Both the position numbers and the translations under genes were made by a program. Positions 8,393 to 16,553 of a DNA stretch of 24,033 nucleotides are shown one piece after another (position 1 is the stretch's first letter; each line of letters starts with the position of its first letter). This DNA comes from an uncultured Odoribacter sp. (GTDB lineage Bacteria > Bacteroidota > Bacteroidia > Bacteroidales > Marinifilaceae), in assembly GCA_905193145.1 (NCBI GenBank), contig CAJJNP010000034.1, positions 1 through 24,033 on the forward strand, read 5' to 3'. Below the pieces are notes generated by a model. That model did no database searches and was not told where the DNA came from. It was given only the letters and a program-made list of their open reading frames with translations.

Positions 8393-9031
8393 ATGTTTAC
8401 TGGAATTATAGAAGAAATAGGTAAGATAAAGGCGATATGTCGGGGAAGTAAGAGCGTTGAACTTGAAATTGAGGCAACAAAGGTTTTGGAAGGTACCCGT
8501 GTGGGGGATAGTATTGCAACGAATGGAGTTTGTCTGACTGTAACAAAATTGGGGAGCAATCAATTTTCGGCTGATGTGATGCCGGAGACAATGCATCGTT
8601 CTAGTTTGGGGATTTTGAAGCCTGGTGATCATGTGAATCTTGAGAGGGCTTTGTGTCTGAACAGTCGTTTGGGTGGACATTTGGTGGCTGGGCATGTGGA
8701 TGGTGTCGGGAAAATTGTTGACAAAAAACGGGATGACAATGCCATTTGGTTGACTGTATCTGCTTCGTCTGATATATTGCACTACATCATAGAAAAAGGA
8801 TCGATTACGATTGATGGAGTGAGTTTGACTGTGGCATATGTGGACAGATCGGTATTTAAAGTGTCAATCATTCCTCATACGCAGGAGGAAACAACTCTGA
8901 TATCCAAACGAGTAGGTGCTGTCGTTAATTTAGAGAATGATATGATAGCCAAGTATGTCGAAAAATTGTTGGGTGCTCATAAGCCTGAAGGAGGATTGAG
9001 CCTTGAATTTTTGCAGGCAAATGGTTTTTGA
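8393..9031 (+). CDS. ribE: Riboflavin synthase, alpha subunit
   Basis: It performs the last step of the pathway, dismutating two 6,7-dimethyl-8-ribityllumazine molecules to riboflavin plus the pyrimidine precursor. The 212-residue protein shows the expected internal duplication of lumazine-binding domains: N-terminal [10 protein letters not shown] with GVCLTV in the first repeat, and [12 protein letters not shown] then GVSLTV in the second. Length and start (MFTGI) are standard. It begins one base after ribD, implying translational coupling. RibBA follows 35 nt later. The sequence, notably [13 protein letters not shown] and [11 protein letters not shown], resembles clostridial RibE more than the Bacteroides form I remember. 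Some nomenclatures call this gene ribC. Confidence 0.96.
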   Translation: MFTGIIEEIGKIKAICRGSKSVELEIEATKVLEGTRVGDSIATNGVCLTVTKLGSNQFSADVMPETMHRSSLGILKPGDHVNLERALCLNSRLGGHLVAGHVDGVGKIVDKKRDDNAIWLTVSASSDILHYIIEKGSITIDGVSLTVAYVDRSVFKVSIIPHTQEETTLISKRVGAVVNLENDMIAKYVEKLLGAHKPEGGLSLEFLQANGF

Positions 9032-9066
9032 ATATAGAAAAAGTAAAATGTAAAAAAATAATAGAA

Positions 9067-10317
9067 ATGGAAGATTTTAAGTTTAGTACGATAGAGGAGG
9101 CTATTGCCGATTTGCGTGCCGGCAAGATGATTATTGCAGTGGATGATCCGGACCGGGAGAATGAAGGCGATTTGATATGTGCAGCAGAGCATGCGACACT
9201 TGAGAATGTTAATTTTATGGCTTCTTATGCCAAAGGGTTGATTTGTATGCCGATGAGCCGGGAGTTGACTTCTAAGTTAGGGTTGGAGCAGATGGTTACG
9301 AATAATACGGATAATCATTGTACTGCATTTACTGTTTCTATCGACCATATTTCAACAACTACCGGTATTTCAGCACTAGAGCGTTCGGTAACTGCGATGA
9401 AGTGTGTAGAAGATGGTGCGAAACCTACCGATTTCCGTCGTCCGGGACATATGTTTCCCTTAGAGGCGAAGAGCGGAGGAGTGTTGGAACGTATGGGACA
9501 CACCGAGGCTACTGTTGATTTAATGCGTATTGCTCATTTGAAAGAATGTGGTTTGTGTTGTGAAATTATGCGTGAGGACGGGACGATGATGCGTACTCCG
9601 GAGTTGCAGGAATTTGCCCGGAAATATGGCATGAAGATGATAACAATTGCCGATTTGATTAATTATCGCCGCCGTACGGAGATTTTGGTTGAGCGTGTGA
9701 CAGAGGCTGAGATGCCAACAAAATATGGCACGTTCAAGGCTTACGGATATGTGAATAAAATTACAGGAGAGCATCATGTGGCTCTTGTAAAGGGCGATAT
9801 TGCTAATGGCGAGCCGGTATTGTGTCGTGTGCATTCAGAGTGTTTGACTGGTGATGCTTTTGGATCTTTGCGTTGTGATTGTGGAGAACAATTGGCAGAG
9901 GCTTTACGTCGGATCGAAAAGGCTGGACGTGGAGTGTTATTATATATGCGTCAAGAAGGTAGAGGTATTGGCTTGATAAATAAATTGAAGGCATACCATT
10001 TGCAGGATGGCGGCATGGATACTGTGGAGGCGAATCTGGCTCTTGGGTTTAAGGCGGATTTGAGAGAATATGGTACGGGTGCTGAAATTTTAGCTGATTT
10101 GGGTGTGAAGAAGATGATTCTTATGACTAATAACCCATTGAAAATTAAAGGGCTGGATGGCTTTGGACTAGAGGTCGTTGGTAGGGAGCCAATAGAGATG
10201 ACTTGCAATGAGAAAAATGAGTTCTATATGTACACTAAGTATAAAAAGATGGGACATATTTTGCATGTTCGTTCTGGAGAAGAGATTAAAAAGGAACAAG
10301 ATAAATTGAATAAATAA
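9067..10317 (+). CDS. ribBA: Bifunctional DHBP synthase / GTP cyclohydrolase II
   Basis: The protein provides both branch entry points of riboflavin synthesis: 3,4-dihydroxy-2-butanone-4-phosphate from ribulose-5-phosphate, and the pyrimidine intermediate from GTP. The N-terminal RibB domain (about 1-203) carries [11 protein letters not shown] (26-36) and RPGHMFPL with GHTEATVDL. The C-terminal RibA domain (about 206-402) carries the zinc cysteines Cys259, Cys270 and Cys272 in [16 protein letters not shown], and RQEGRGIGL at 295-303. All key motifs are intact, so both activities are expected. The 416-residue length is normal. The ATG at 9067 is preferred over a TTG at 9028, which overlaps the ribE stop and adds an unconserved tail. 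It lies third in the operon. Confidence 0.96.
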   Translation: MEDFKFSTIEEAIADLRAGKMIIAVDDPDRENEGDLICAAEHATLENVNFMASYAKGLICMPMSRELTSKLGLEQMVTNNTDNHCTAFTVSIDHISTTTGISALERSVTAMKCVEDGAKPTDFRRPGHMFPLEAKSGGVLERMGHTEATVDLMRIAHLKECGLCCEIMREDGTMMRTPELQEFARKYGMKMITIADLINYRRRTEILVERVTEAEMPTKYGTFKAYGYVNKITGEHHVALVKGDIANGEPVLCRVHSECLTGDAFGSLRCDCGEQLAEALRRIEKAGRGVLLYMRQEGRGIGLINKLKAYHLQDGGMDTVEANLALGFKADLREYGTGAEILADLGVKKMILMTNNPLKIKGLDGFGLEVVGREPIEMTCNEKNEFYMYTKYKKMGHILHVRSGEEIKKEQDKLNK

Positions 10318-10328
10318 GATAAGAAATT

Positions 10329-10790
10329 ATGAATAAACTGGAAGGTAAATTATTGGCTGAAGGACAGCGGGTAGGTATTGTTGCAGCTCGTTTTAATGAG
10401 TTTATTACGTCTAAACTGTTGGGAGGAGCTATTGACTCATTCTTGCGTCATGGAGGTGATGACAGTAATATTGATGTAGCTTGGGTGCCGGGAGCATTTG
10501 AAGTGCCTCTTGTAGCAAAGAAAATGGCTGAAAGTGGAAAATATGACGCTGTTGTTTGTTTGGGTGCTGTGATTCGTGGAGCAACACCTCATTTTGATAT
10601 GGTGGCTAATGAGGCTACCAAAGGAATTGCCAATGTGAGTCTGCAGACCGGAGTGCCTGTGATTTTCGGTATATTGACGACGGATTCTATTGAACAGGCA
10701 GTGGAAAGAGCTGGTACAAAGGCTGGAAATAAAGGTTTTGATGCAATGACTACTGCTGTGGAAATGGTAAACCTTTTGAAGGCTATTTGA
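10329..10790 (+). CDS. ribH: 6,7-dimethyl-8-ribityllumazine synthase
   Basis: RibH condenses the RibD-pathway pyrimidine with the RibBA product 3,4-dihydroxy-2-butanone-4-phosphate, giving the substrate of RibE; family members form 60-mer capsids or pentamers. In this 153-residue protein the conserved segments are [14 protein letters not shown] (21-34), [15 protein letters not shown] (52-66) and [12 protein letters not shown] (79-90) with the catalytic His88, followed by [13 protein letters not shown] and GTKAGNKG. The start lies 11 nt after the ribBA stop. It is the last gene of the operon and is followed by a terminator. The Firmicutes-type motifs RFNEF and WVPGAFE differ from the Bacteroides RibH I recall. 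Confidence 0.97.
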   Translation: MNKLEGKLLAEGQRVGIVAARFNEFITSKLLGGAIDSFLRHGGDDSNIDVAWVPGAFEVPLVAKKMAESGKYDAVVCLGAVIRGATPHFDMVANEATKGIANVSLQTGVPVIFGILTTDSIEQAVERAGTKAGNKGFDAMTTAVEMVNLLKAI

Positions 10791-10805
10791 TTTTTCAGAT
10801 ATTTG

Positions 10806-10843
10806 AAAAGGGCAGTTATGGTTACATGGCTGCCCTTTTTTTT
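10806..10843. terminator. Bidirectional terminator between ribH and the fucosidase gene
   Basis: A 10-bp stem, AAAAGGGCAG (10806-10815) with CTGCCCTTTT (10830-10839), can be extended inward by two G-U and two A-T pairs. On the plus strand it is followed by T8 (10836-10843), ending the rib operon. On the minus strand the complement of 10806-10809 gives a shorter T4 run, so it probably also ends the convergent fucosidase transcript. Confidence 0.88.
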
Positions 10844-10847
10844 ATGG

Positions 10848-12902
10848 TTATTCTTCGGTGATGACTGAAAATTCTCCAATTCCGGCTTGTGTACGTAGGT
10901 CTGCAATGGATAGCGCAACAAAGCGTATTTCCTGACCGCTGATGGCAGGAAAGCGGATGATTTGTTCTATCGGATTAGCTTTGATGTTAGAGAATTCTCC
11001 TTCTGTGATGAATTTTCCATCTATATATAATTGGTAGTAGAAAATATAGCCTCCTGCATCTCTTTGTTGGTTGGGAGTGTAGCGAAAACCGGATAAAGAA
11101 CGTTTTTTATCTAGACGTATTACCAATTCCTGTTTATCACGGGGAAGATAGATAGCGCTATATCCGTTGCCGTCCAATATTGCTCGTGCTTTTTCGCTTT
11201 CAGGATAAATGATTTGATAGGCTGTTGCAGGAATGTCAAAAGTTTCTGTGGTAACAGGGCTGCTTTTTTCTGTTATCGGGTCGTATGACATGGCTTTGAC
11301 AGTTCCTTTATATGCAAAAGAAAAGGGTTCCTTGTAGATCGGAGATGATAAGGATGGTTCTGTACCATCTGTGGTATAGTGGATTACAGCTCCATGGTCT
11401 CCTCGGCGGATGGTGACCATATTATTATCGTTGCGGATGATACGGGGCTCTGTTACTAGGGCTGGAGCCAAATAAGCTTCTACGTTATTTATGCATAAAG
11501 GACCTCGTGAATCAGTGAAATTGATACGGATTTTTTCAGCATTTACAGTTTGAAAGCGGACAATGCGTTTATAGCCGATTGTTGTGGTAGAGTCTACGCT
11601 TTTTATCGGGAACCATTGGCCGTTGTGTTCAACTTCGATATCAAATGTTCTGACCCGTTGTCCTAAAGGAATGTATTCTTGTAAGATTAGGCGGTTCAGT
11701 GTTGTAGGTTGCTTTAGGGTGAATGTGAGAGATCCTCCTGGAATGTCATCGGGTGTAGCCCAATAACTATCCCAATTATTGTCTGTCACGAATTCTGCTT
11801 TGTATTCATTGCTTCTAGTTTGGGAAGCTTCTACATGGCAATCTTTTAAGAGATTGTCTTTGAATGAATTTTGTATTGTATGATACCATTCAATGGCGCG
11901 TGTTGAATCTGCTGGACTGATCTTACCGTTAAGTGCTATGGGAAAATTCAACAATAAGTTAGCATTGTGTCCAACGCTTTGATAATATAGTTCAACCATT
12001 CTAGCCAAAGATTTCAGTTGGTGATCTTCTCTGGGATGGTAAAACCATCCTGGTCGAATAGAGACATCACATTCTCCACCGAGCCACATGTCTCCGTTTT
12101 CATCTCCCCATACGCTATGGCGGTAATTAGGAGTATTGGGCTCTGGCGTAAAGATACTCCATTGAGTCGCTCCGGCGCGTCCTTCTTCGTTTCCGATCCA
12201 GCGGATATCAGGAACAGTTCCGCCAAAAATGATGATATCAGGGTGGTGTGCTTTGATGGTATCCCGTGCTCTTTCATATTGGTAATATGTTTTTGCATCT
12301 ATCGAGCGGACACCTTCTTTTCCTCCATACCAGCCGTTGCCGCCGTTGGCTCCATCAAACCAATATTCGAAAAGAGAACCGTAGTTGGTCACCAGTTCGT
12401 GCATTTGTGTATGGAATTTCTCAACGTATTTAGGAGTGCCGTAATGTACACAATTCCGATCCCAGGGGGAAAGGTAGAGACCGAACTTTAATCCGTGTCG
12501 CTTGCAGGCATCGGATAGTTCTTTAACCATATCTCCCTTGCCGTTTTTCCAAGGAGAGTTTTTTACACTATAGTCTGTTGTTTTGGTGGGCCATAGGCAA
12601 AAACCATCGTGATGTTTAGCTGTTAAAATTACACCTTTTAAACCTGCGGCTTTGATCGTTTGCACCCACTGCTCGCAATCCAAGTCGGTAGGATTAAATG
12701 TGGATGCTGGGGTAAATCCATAGCCCCATTCCAAGTCATTAAAGGTGTTTAATCCAAAATGAACAAAAGCATAGGTTTCAAGTTTATGCCATGCAATTTG
12801 TGCAGGTGTCGGTATGGGAAAGATTGGTTCTGGAGGTGGAATATTACTACATAATAATAAAGGCAATAACCACAAGTAACGTAGTTTGAAATGTCTTTTC
12901 AT
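10848..12902 (-). CDS. GH29 alpha-L-fucosidase with carbohydrate-binding modules
   Basis: This exported enzyme should release alpha-linked L-fucose from host or dietary glycans. Counting from the ATG at 12902 (684 residues), the signal sequence ends near residue 18. The GH29 barrel spans about 30-350, with [10 protein letters not shown] (96-105) and the WFDGANG motif holding the likely nucleophile Asp183. Glu239 or Glu240 in WIGNEEG is a candidate acid/base. An F5/8 type C (CBM32-like) domain covers about 355-480, a chitobiase-C-terminal-like module ([11 protein letters not shown]) about 485-558, and a second discoidin-like domain about 565-684. This architecture suggests GH29-B, acting on alpha-1,3/1,4-fucose of Lewis-type structures. 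The longer frame start at 12992 lies in the tRNA terminator and upstream of the promoter, so it is rejected. Confidence 0.9.
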   Translation of the reverse strand: MKRHFKLRYLWLLPLLLCSNIPPPEPIFPIPTPAQIAWHKLETYAFVHFGLNTFNDLEWGYGFTPASTFNPTDLDCEQWVQTIKAAGLKGVILTAKHHDGFCLWPTKTTDYSVKNSPWKNGKGDMVKELSDACKRHGLKFGLYLSPWDRNCVHYGTPKYVEKFHTQMHELVTNYGSLFEYWFDGANGGNGWYGGKEGVRSIDAKTYYQYERARDTIKAHHPDIIIFGGTVPDIRWIGNEEGRAGATQWSIFTPEPNTPNYRHSVWGDENGDMWLGGECDVSIRPGWFYHPREDHQLKSLARMVELYYQSVGHNANLLLNFPIALNGKISPADSTRAIEWYHTIQNSFKDNLLKDCHVEASQTRSNEYKAEFVTDNNWDSYWATPDDIPGGSLTFTLKQPTTLNRLILQEYIPLGQRVRTFDIEVEHNGQWFPIKSVDSTTTIGYKRIVRFQTVNAEKIRINFTDSRGPLCINNVEAYLAPALVTEPRIIRNDNNMVTIRRGDHGAVIHYTTDGTEPSLSSPIYKEPFSFAYKGTVKAMSYDPITEKSSPVTTETFDIPATAYQIIYPESEKARAILDGNGYSAIYLPRDKQELVIRLDKKRSLSGFRYTPNQQRDAGGYIFYYQLYIDGKFITEGEFSNIKANPIEQIIRFPAISGQEIRFVALSIADLRTQAGIGEFSVITEE

Positions 12903-12926
12903 ATAATAGGATTTTGCATGAATTGA

Positions 12927-12957
12927 CAAAGATAGTGAATTTAGAGAATTGTTCAAA
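12927..12957 (-). promoter_or_regulatory. Promoter of the fucosidase gene
   Basis: On the minus strand, TTTG (12954-12957) and TATCTTTG (12927-12934) are exact -33 and -7 matches with a 19-nt spacer. The predicted start is near 12920, giving a short leader before the ATG at 12902 and supporting that start codon. Confidence 0.72.
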
Positions 12958-12981
12958 ATAGAATTAGGCGAGACTGTAAAT

Positions 12982-13008
12982 AAAAAAAGCACCTTGATAG
13001 GTGCTTTT
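12982..13008 (-). terminator. Intrinsic terminator of the tRNA-Tyr/tRNA-Gly unit
   Basis: A 10-bp stem (12985-12994 with 12999-13008, AAAAGCACCT/AGGTGCTTTT) has a 4-nt loop and a run of seven T on the minus strand (12982-12988). It lies 3 nt beyond the end of tRNA-Gly and separates it from the fucosidase promoter. Confidence 0.93.
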
Positions 13009-13011
13009 GTG

Positions 13012-13084
13012 AGCGGAAAACGGGACTCAAACCCGCGACCCCCAGCTTGGAAGGCTAGTGCTCTATCGACTGAGCTATTTCCGC
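13012..13084 (-). tRNA. tRNA-Gly (TCC)
   Basis: Read on the minus strand, the 7-bp acceptor stem GCGGAAA/TTTCCGC closes a normal cloverleaf with D arm (TAGCTCAGTCGATAGAGCA), anticodon loop CTTCCAA (anticodon TCC) and T arm GCGGGTTTGAGTCCCGT. The length is 73 nt including the discriminator; CCA is not encoded. It lies 11 nt downstream of tRNA-Tyr and is probably cut from the same precursor. Confidence 0.96.
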
Positions 13085-13095
13085 AATTTGGTGAG

Positions 13096-13177
13096 TGGGC
13101 AGTGATGGATTCGAACCACCGAAGGCTACGCCAGCTGAGTTACAGTCAGCCCCATTTGGCCACTCTGGTAACTGCCC
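13096..13177 (-). tRNA. tRNA-Tyr (GTA)
   Basis: The acceptor stem GGGCAGT/ACTGCCC, anticodon loop CTGTAAC (anticodon GTA), a long class II variable arm and the T arm GGTGGTTCGAATCCATC are all visible on the minus strand. The length is 82 nt including discriminator A. It is the first gene of the two-tRNA unit. Confidence 0.96.
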
Positions 13178-13214
13178 ATGCTTTAAAGAACTATTCTTTT
13201 TTCTTTTGCGATTG

Positions 13215-13245
13215 CAAAGGTATGATTTTTTATAATAGCAGCAAA
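13215..13245 (-). promoter_or_regulatory. Promoter of the tRNA-Tyr/tRNA-Gly unit
   Basis: On the minus strand, TTTG (13242-13245) and TACCTTTG (13215-13222) match the Bacteroidota elements exactly with a 19-nt spacer, 37 nt upstream of tRNA-Tyr. Confidence 0.78.
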
Positions 13246-13274
13246 ATAAAATCGCTGTTTTTTATGAAAATATT

Positions 13275-13928
13275 TTATTTTATATTGTAAATCAATTCGA
13301 TAATTTTGGTGGTGCTATCTGTATCATTGTATCGAATGATGATTTTTGTGTTTTTTTCGATTTTTGTGAGAATAGGATGTAGACGAAATGACACGATTCC
13401 TAGCATTGTTTTGGTTCGTTCGTCATCAAAATCGTTGTGGCGGAATTCGAATTCCAATAGCTCATCTTTTGCTGAGCGTTGTAATAGATTGACCATATGT
13501 CGTTTGGTGTCTCCTACAAATGCAAATTCAAAGTTTAGAAAGCTATGTGCTAACCAGGCATTTGTAAGCATTACCGGTGCATGTCCAGCACTATCAGTGT
13601 TGGGTAAATAAGGCAGAACATCTTTTGTGAGAATTGTATCTAGTGTGATGAGGTTGACTTGGCTGCATGAAGGAGTTTCGTTTAAAATCGTAAATATCGA
13701 TTGTACTCTTGTGCTGTCTCGAAAGCGTTCCAATTGGGTAAAACCTTCTTGAGGGATAATAGTATGTCCATCATCTAAAATAATAGAATATTGTGAACCA
13801 TTTTCGCACTTGATCATTCCATAACCTTCATAAACATCCTCTTTGTCATTATTGCAAGCATTCAACGTAATTATTCCCAAGATGAATAAAGCGGCGCTGA
13901 TAAAGGTGAAACTGAATTTTTTTTCCAT
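13275..13928 (-). CDS. NigD-like lipoprotein
   Basis: This is a 217-residue lipoprotein of unknown function. The signal peptide ends in LNAC, with Cys25 as the lipidation site, followed by NNDKED. That acidic stretch resembles the lipoprotein export signal of Bacteroidota, so display on the cell surface is plausible. The mature protein matches the NigD-like layout as I know it: an N-terminal OB-like domain (GYGMIKCENGSQYSIILDDG) and a C-terminal beta-sandwich domain with AWLAHSFLNFEFAFVGDTKR and LEFEFRHNDFDDERTK. NigD proteins were named from a Prevotella bacteriocin locus, but most copies are not near bacteriocin genes, and none is here. It lies between the phosphate-operon terminator and the tRNAs. 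No terminator is obvious after it, so transcription may run into the tRNA region. Confidence 0.82.
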   Translation of the reverse strand: MEKKFSFTFISAALFILGIITLNACNNDKEDVYEGYGMIKCENGSQYSIILDDGHTIIPQEGFTQLERFRDSTRVQSIFTILNETPSCSQVNLITLDTILTKDVLPYLPNTDSAGHAPVMLTNAWLAHSFLNFEFAFVGDTKRHMVNLLQRSAKDELLEFEFRHNDFDDERTKTMLGIVSFRLHPILTKIEKNTKIIIRYNDTDSTTKIIELIYNIK

Positions 13929-14001
13929 TTTTATTACTTGTTACTTCCATTAATCTAGATGCAATAATACAAAAAAGGTTGCGTTTTTTCTGTGTGAATA
14001 A

Positions 14002-14041
14002 AATAAAAGTTGGTTAATGTTTTTAGATACATTAACCAACT
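14002..14041 (-). terminator. Terminator of the pst-pho operon
   Basis: A perfect 13-bp stem, AGTTGGTTAATGT (14008-14020) with ACATTAACCAACT (14029-14041), has an 8-nt loop and lies 14 nt beyond the kinase stop codon. On the minus strand it is followed by TTTTATTT, a modest T tract. Confidence 0.82.
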
Positions 14042-14055
14042 GTCAATAAATGTCT

Positions 14056-15816
14056 TTAATATAATTTTTTTCGTAGGGAGAAGATAAATTCCAATCCTCC
14101 GTCTTTCCGGTTTTTTGCTGAGATTTGCCCTTTGTGAAAAAGGATGGCATTTTTGACAATAGATAATCCAAGGCCAGAACCTCCATTTTTTCGACTTCGT
14201 CCTGGGTTGACCCGATAGAATCGATCGAAAATGCGTGTAAGATGTTCCTCTTCTATCCCTCGTCCTGTGTCATAGTAGGAAAAATAGTAGTATTCACTGT
14301 CTTCTGTGTAGGTTTCTATGTGGATAGTTACATTGTCTCCGGCATAGCTGATGGTGTTGTCAATCAGATTTCGGAATATAGAATAGAGCAATGTATGATT
14401 ACCTTCGATTTCTACTTTTGACGAAACACAGTTTTCTAAAATGATTCCGGCATGTTTTAAAGGAACTTCCAAGTCAGTTGTCACCTCGTTGACTGTGTCA
14501 TAAATGTTGATATTTTCTTTGGTGAACAATTCTGAAGCCTCTTCTGTTTTAGTGATTAGCGCTACATCTCGGATAAGGTCGGAAAGGCGTAATACTTGAG
14601 TGTAAGCTCGTTCTAAAAAGAATTTTTGTTTGTCAGGAGTCAAATTGCTTTGCTCTAAAATGGTTTCGATGTAACCTCTGATACTACTGACTGGTGTTTT
14701 TAATTCATGTGCTATGTTGTTGGTCATCTCTTGTTTTAGTAGGCGGTTTTTTTCAGATGAGGAGATGTTATTAAGTAATATTTCATAGCTGTTGTCATTA
14801 AATATCAGTAATTTCACTGCAAAATGTTTGCCGTTTTTGCTGATTTTTCCTTGCCAAATTGGGATGCTGTTGCCTTGCGGATTGACAGGCGTATTGTTTT
14901 GTAAAAATATTTTCACTTCTTTGAATTCTGGAAGAGAAAATATAGAATCGACATCAAAAATTGGTTCGTCGCTGATGGTATTCAGATATTGGATAAAGTG
15001 CGTATTGGCATATATCTTTTTATTGTCAGCAGCGAAAATACAGATTCCTTCGTCTGAATGATGGAAGTGGCGAATGATTTTTTCTTTTTCCATCTTCAGT
15101 TGGTTTTTATTTTCTTCCAACATTTTATAGTTGGCAATGATTTTGTTACCTATTTCGCCCAATTCTGTCTCTGGAAACTTTATTTGGTCGTAATCAGGAA
15201 CTTGATTTTCTGCAGATTGTATGAAATCATTCAAGCCGCTGACTGCTTTCCCAAATCGGTCTGCCAGGTATAGCAAGGAAACTAATGCTGAGAAAAATAG
15301 CAGTAGGATGAAATAAGTGAATATATCATCGGCTTTTAGTATATTTTGTACACTGCTGTCGTATGGCATGGCAACACGGACAAAATAGGGAGAGAAAAAG
15401 CGGGCATAGTAGAAATAATTCGCTCCAGTAGTGGCTGATTGGCGAATATTGGATCCATTACCGTTACTAAGTGATTTGACAATTTCAGGTCTATCAAGAT
15501 GGTTTTCCACTTCGTGTATACTATCTACATCGTTGTCAAATAGTACGCAGCCATCTCGGTCGATGATTGTGACGCGTAGTTCTTTGGGTAAAAGAGGAAG
15601 TACATAGTTGAGGGAGTCAATGTGTCCACTAGTTAAAAGCTGGTGATATTGAATATACCCTGCAATAACTTTGGAATAAGCTTCCATGCCTGTTTTAAAG
15701 CTGTCAGCTTTGTATGTTTTTTCTCTATTTTGTTGTACAGCAACAATGATGATGGTGAAGATTGAAAATACCAGCAAAAAATAGAGAAATATCTTTTTTT
15801 TATAAGTCAGGTGCAT
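14056..15816 (-). CDS. phoR: PhoR-type sensor histidine kinase
   Basis: This membrane kinase probably senses phosphate status through the Pst transporter and PhoU, and phosphorylates the adjacent PhoB-type regulator. The 586 residues contain TM1 (about 9-27), an extracytoplasmic domain (28-163), TM2 (about 165-185) and a linker with a PAS-like region (about 245-350). The HisKA box NNIAHELKTPVSSIRGY has the phospho-acceptor His370. The ATPase domain has an N box (RNLIDN, about 482-487), a G1 box (DTGRG, 516-520), an F box (RIFDRFYRV) and a G2 box (GGSGLGLSIV, 545-554). The substantial periplasmic domain is larger than in E. coli PhoR, so it may sense another ligand. The gene starts 12 nt after the regulator and is last in the operon. 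Assignment to Pho rests mainly on context. Confidence 0.9.
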   Translation of the reverse strand: MHLTYKKKIFLYFLLVFSIFTIIIVAVQQNREKTYKADSFKTGMEAYSKVIAGYIQYHQLLTSGHIDSLNYVLPLLPKELRVTIIDRDGCVLFDNDVDSIHEVENHLDRPEIVKSLSNGNGSNIRQSATTGANYFYYARFFSPYFVRVAMPYDSSVQNILKADDIFTYFILLLFFSALVSLLYLADRFGKAVSGLNDFIQSAENQVPDYDQIKFPETELGEIGNKIIANYKMLEENKNQLKMEKEKIIRHFHHSDEGICIFAADNKKIYANTHFIQYLNTISDEPIFDVDSIFSLPEFKEVKIFLQNNTPVNPQGNSIPIWQGKISKNGKHFAVKLLIFNDNSYEILLNNISSSEKNRLLKQEMTNNIAHELKTPVSSIRGYIETILEQSNLTPDKQKFFLERAYTQVLRLSDLIRDVALITKTEEASELFTKENINIYDTVNEVTTDLEVPLKHAGIILENCVSSKVEIEGNHTLLYSIFRNLIDNTISYAGDNVTIHIETYTEDSEYYYFSYYDTGRGIEEEHLTRIFDRFYRVNPGRSRKNGGSGLGLSIVKNAILFHKGQISAKNRKDGGLEFIFSLRKKLY

Positions 15817-15828
15817 AATGAAACAGAT

Positions 15829-16512
15829 TTAGCTTTCTAAACAATAACCATATCCTGAACGGTTGGCGATATGCTTGCCAAAGTCTCCTAATTTTTTACG
15901 AAGGCGGGTGATGTGTACATCGACGGTACGTTCAAGTACATATCCGTCTTCTTGCCATACTTTGCCGAGGATATCTTCTCTTGAAAAAATACGATTGGGA
16001 GCTTTGGCTAGCATAGTAAGAATTTCAAGTTCTTTTTTGGTTAATAGAATAGGCTTTTCTTTTAAAAATACATTTTTACCATTAAGGTCTATAGTCAAAT
16101 CTCCGATTTCTATGGTATTTTTTTGTTCTGGAATATCTTGACTGCCGACACGTTTTAAAACAGCTTTGACACGGGCGGTGACCTCTTTGATGGAGAATGG
16201 TTTGGAAATATAGTCATCTCCTCCTATGCTGAATCCGGTCAACATATCATTTTCCGTATCTTTAGCTGTAAGAAAGATAATCGGAATATTACGGTGGAGT
16301 TCTTTTCTGACTTTTTCAGCCATTTTGAAGCCTGACATGCCTTCCATCATGACATCTAATAATATCAACTCATGATCGTCCCGAAGAATTTTTAAAGCTT
16401 CTTCCGCCGAATTGGCTATATCCACTATAAAACCTTCACTTTCCAGGTTGAATTGGAGAATTTCGCACAAGTCCTCTTCGTCGTCTACTACCAAGATTTT
16501 ATTTTTATCCAT
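15829..16512 (-). CDS. phoB: PhoB-type response regulator (OmpR family)
   Basis: This 227-residue transcription factor has an N-terminal receiver domain with acidic pocket DDEED (10-14), phospho-acceptor Asp53 (LLLDVMM), Thr82 and Lys104 (SKPF), followed by a winged-helix DNA-binding domain (about 130-227) ending RTVDVHITRLRKKLG and NRSGYGYCLE. OmpR-family regulators of this type bind tandem 7-mers spaced every 11 bp, and such an array lies at the head of this operon (20942-20981), so autoregulation is likely. It sits 41 nt after phoU and 12 nt before the kinase gene. The phosphate role is inferred from linkage with pst and phoU. Confidence 0.92.
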   Translation of the reverse strand: MDKNKILVVDDEEDLCEILQFNLESEGFIVDIANSAEEALKILRDDHELILLDVMMEGMSGFKMAEKVRKELHRNIPIIFLTAKDTENDMLTGFSIGGDDYISKPFSIKEVTARVKAVLKRVGSQDIPEQKNTIEIGDLTIDLNGKNVFLKEKPILLTKKELEILTMLAKAPNRIFSREDILGKVWQEDGYVLERTVDVHITRLRKKLGDFGKHIANRSGYGYCLES

Positions 16513-16553
16513 GGATTTGAATTTTAATAGGTCTTAGAATATTTATTAATTTG

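Noticed and set aside
9028..9066. TTG-initiated extension of RibBA overlapping the ribE stop
   Set aside because: The added lysine-rich tail is not part of the RibB domain, and the ATG at 9067 gives the standard start.
12018..12491. 157-codon frame on the plus strand inside the fucosidase gene
   Set aside because: It is an antisense shadow of a conserved GH29 coding region and resembles no family I recognise.
12903..12992. N-terminal extension of the fucosidase
   Set aside because: It begins inside the tRNA terminator and crosses the exact-consensus promoter at 12927-12957; the signal peptide starts at 12902.
13239..13263. Hairpin CAGC/GCTG followed by T6 on the plus strand as a terminator
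   Set aside because: The stem is only 4 bp with an 11-nt loop, and no plus-strand transcript is expected there.
12949..13290. 113-codon frame on the plus strand
   Set aside because: It runs antisense through both tRNA genes and their promoter; such tRNA-shadow frames are a common false protein call.
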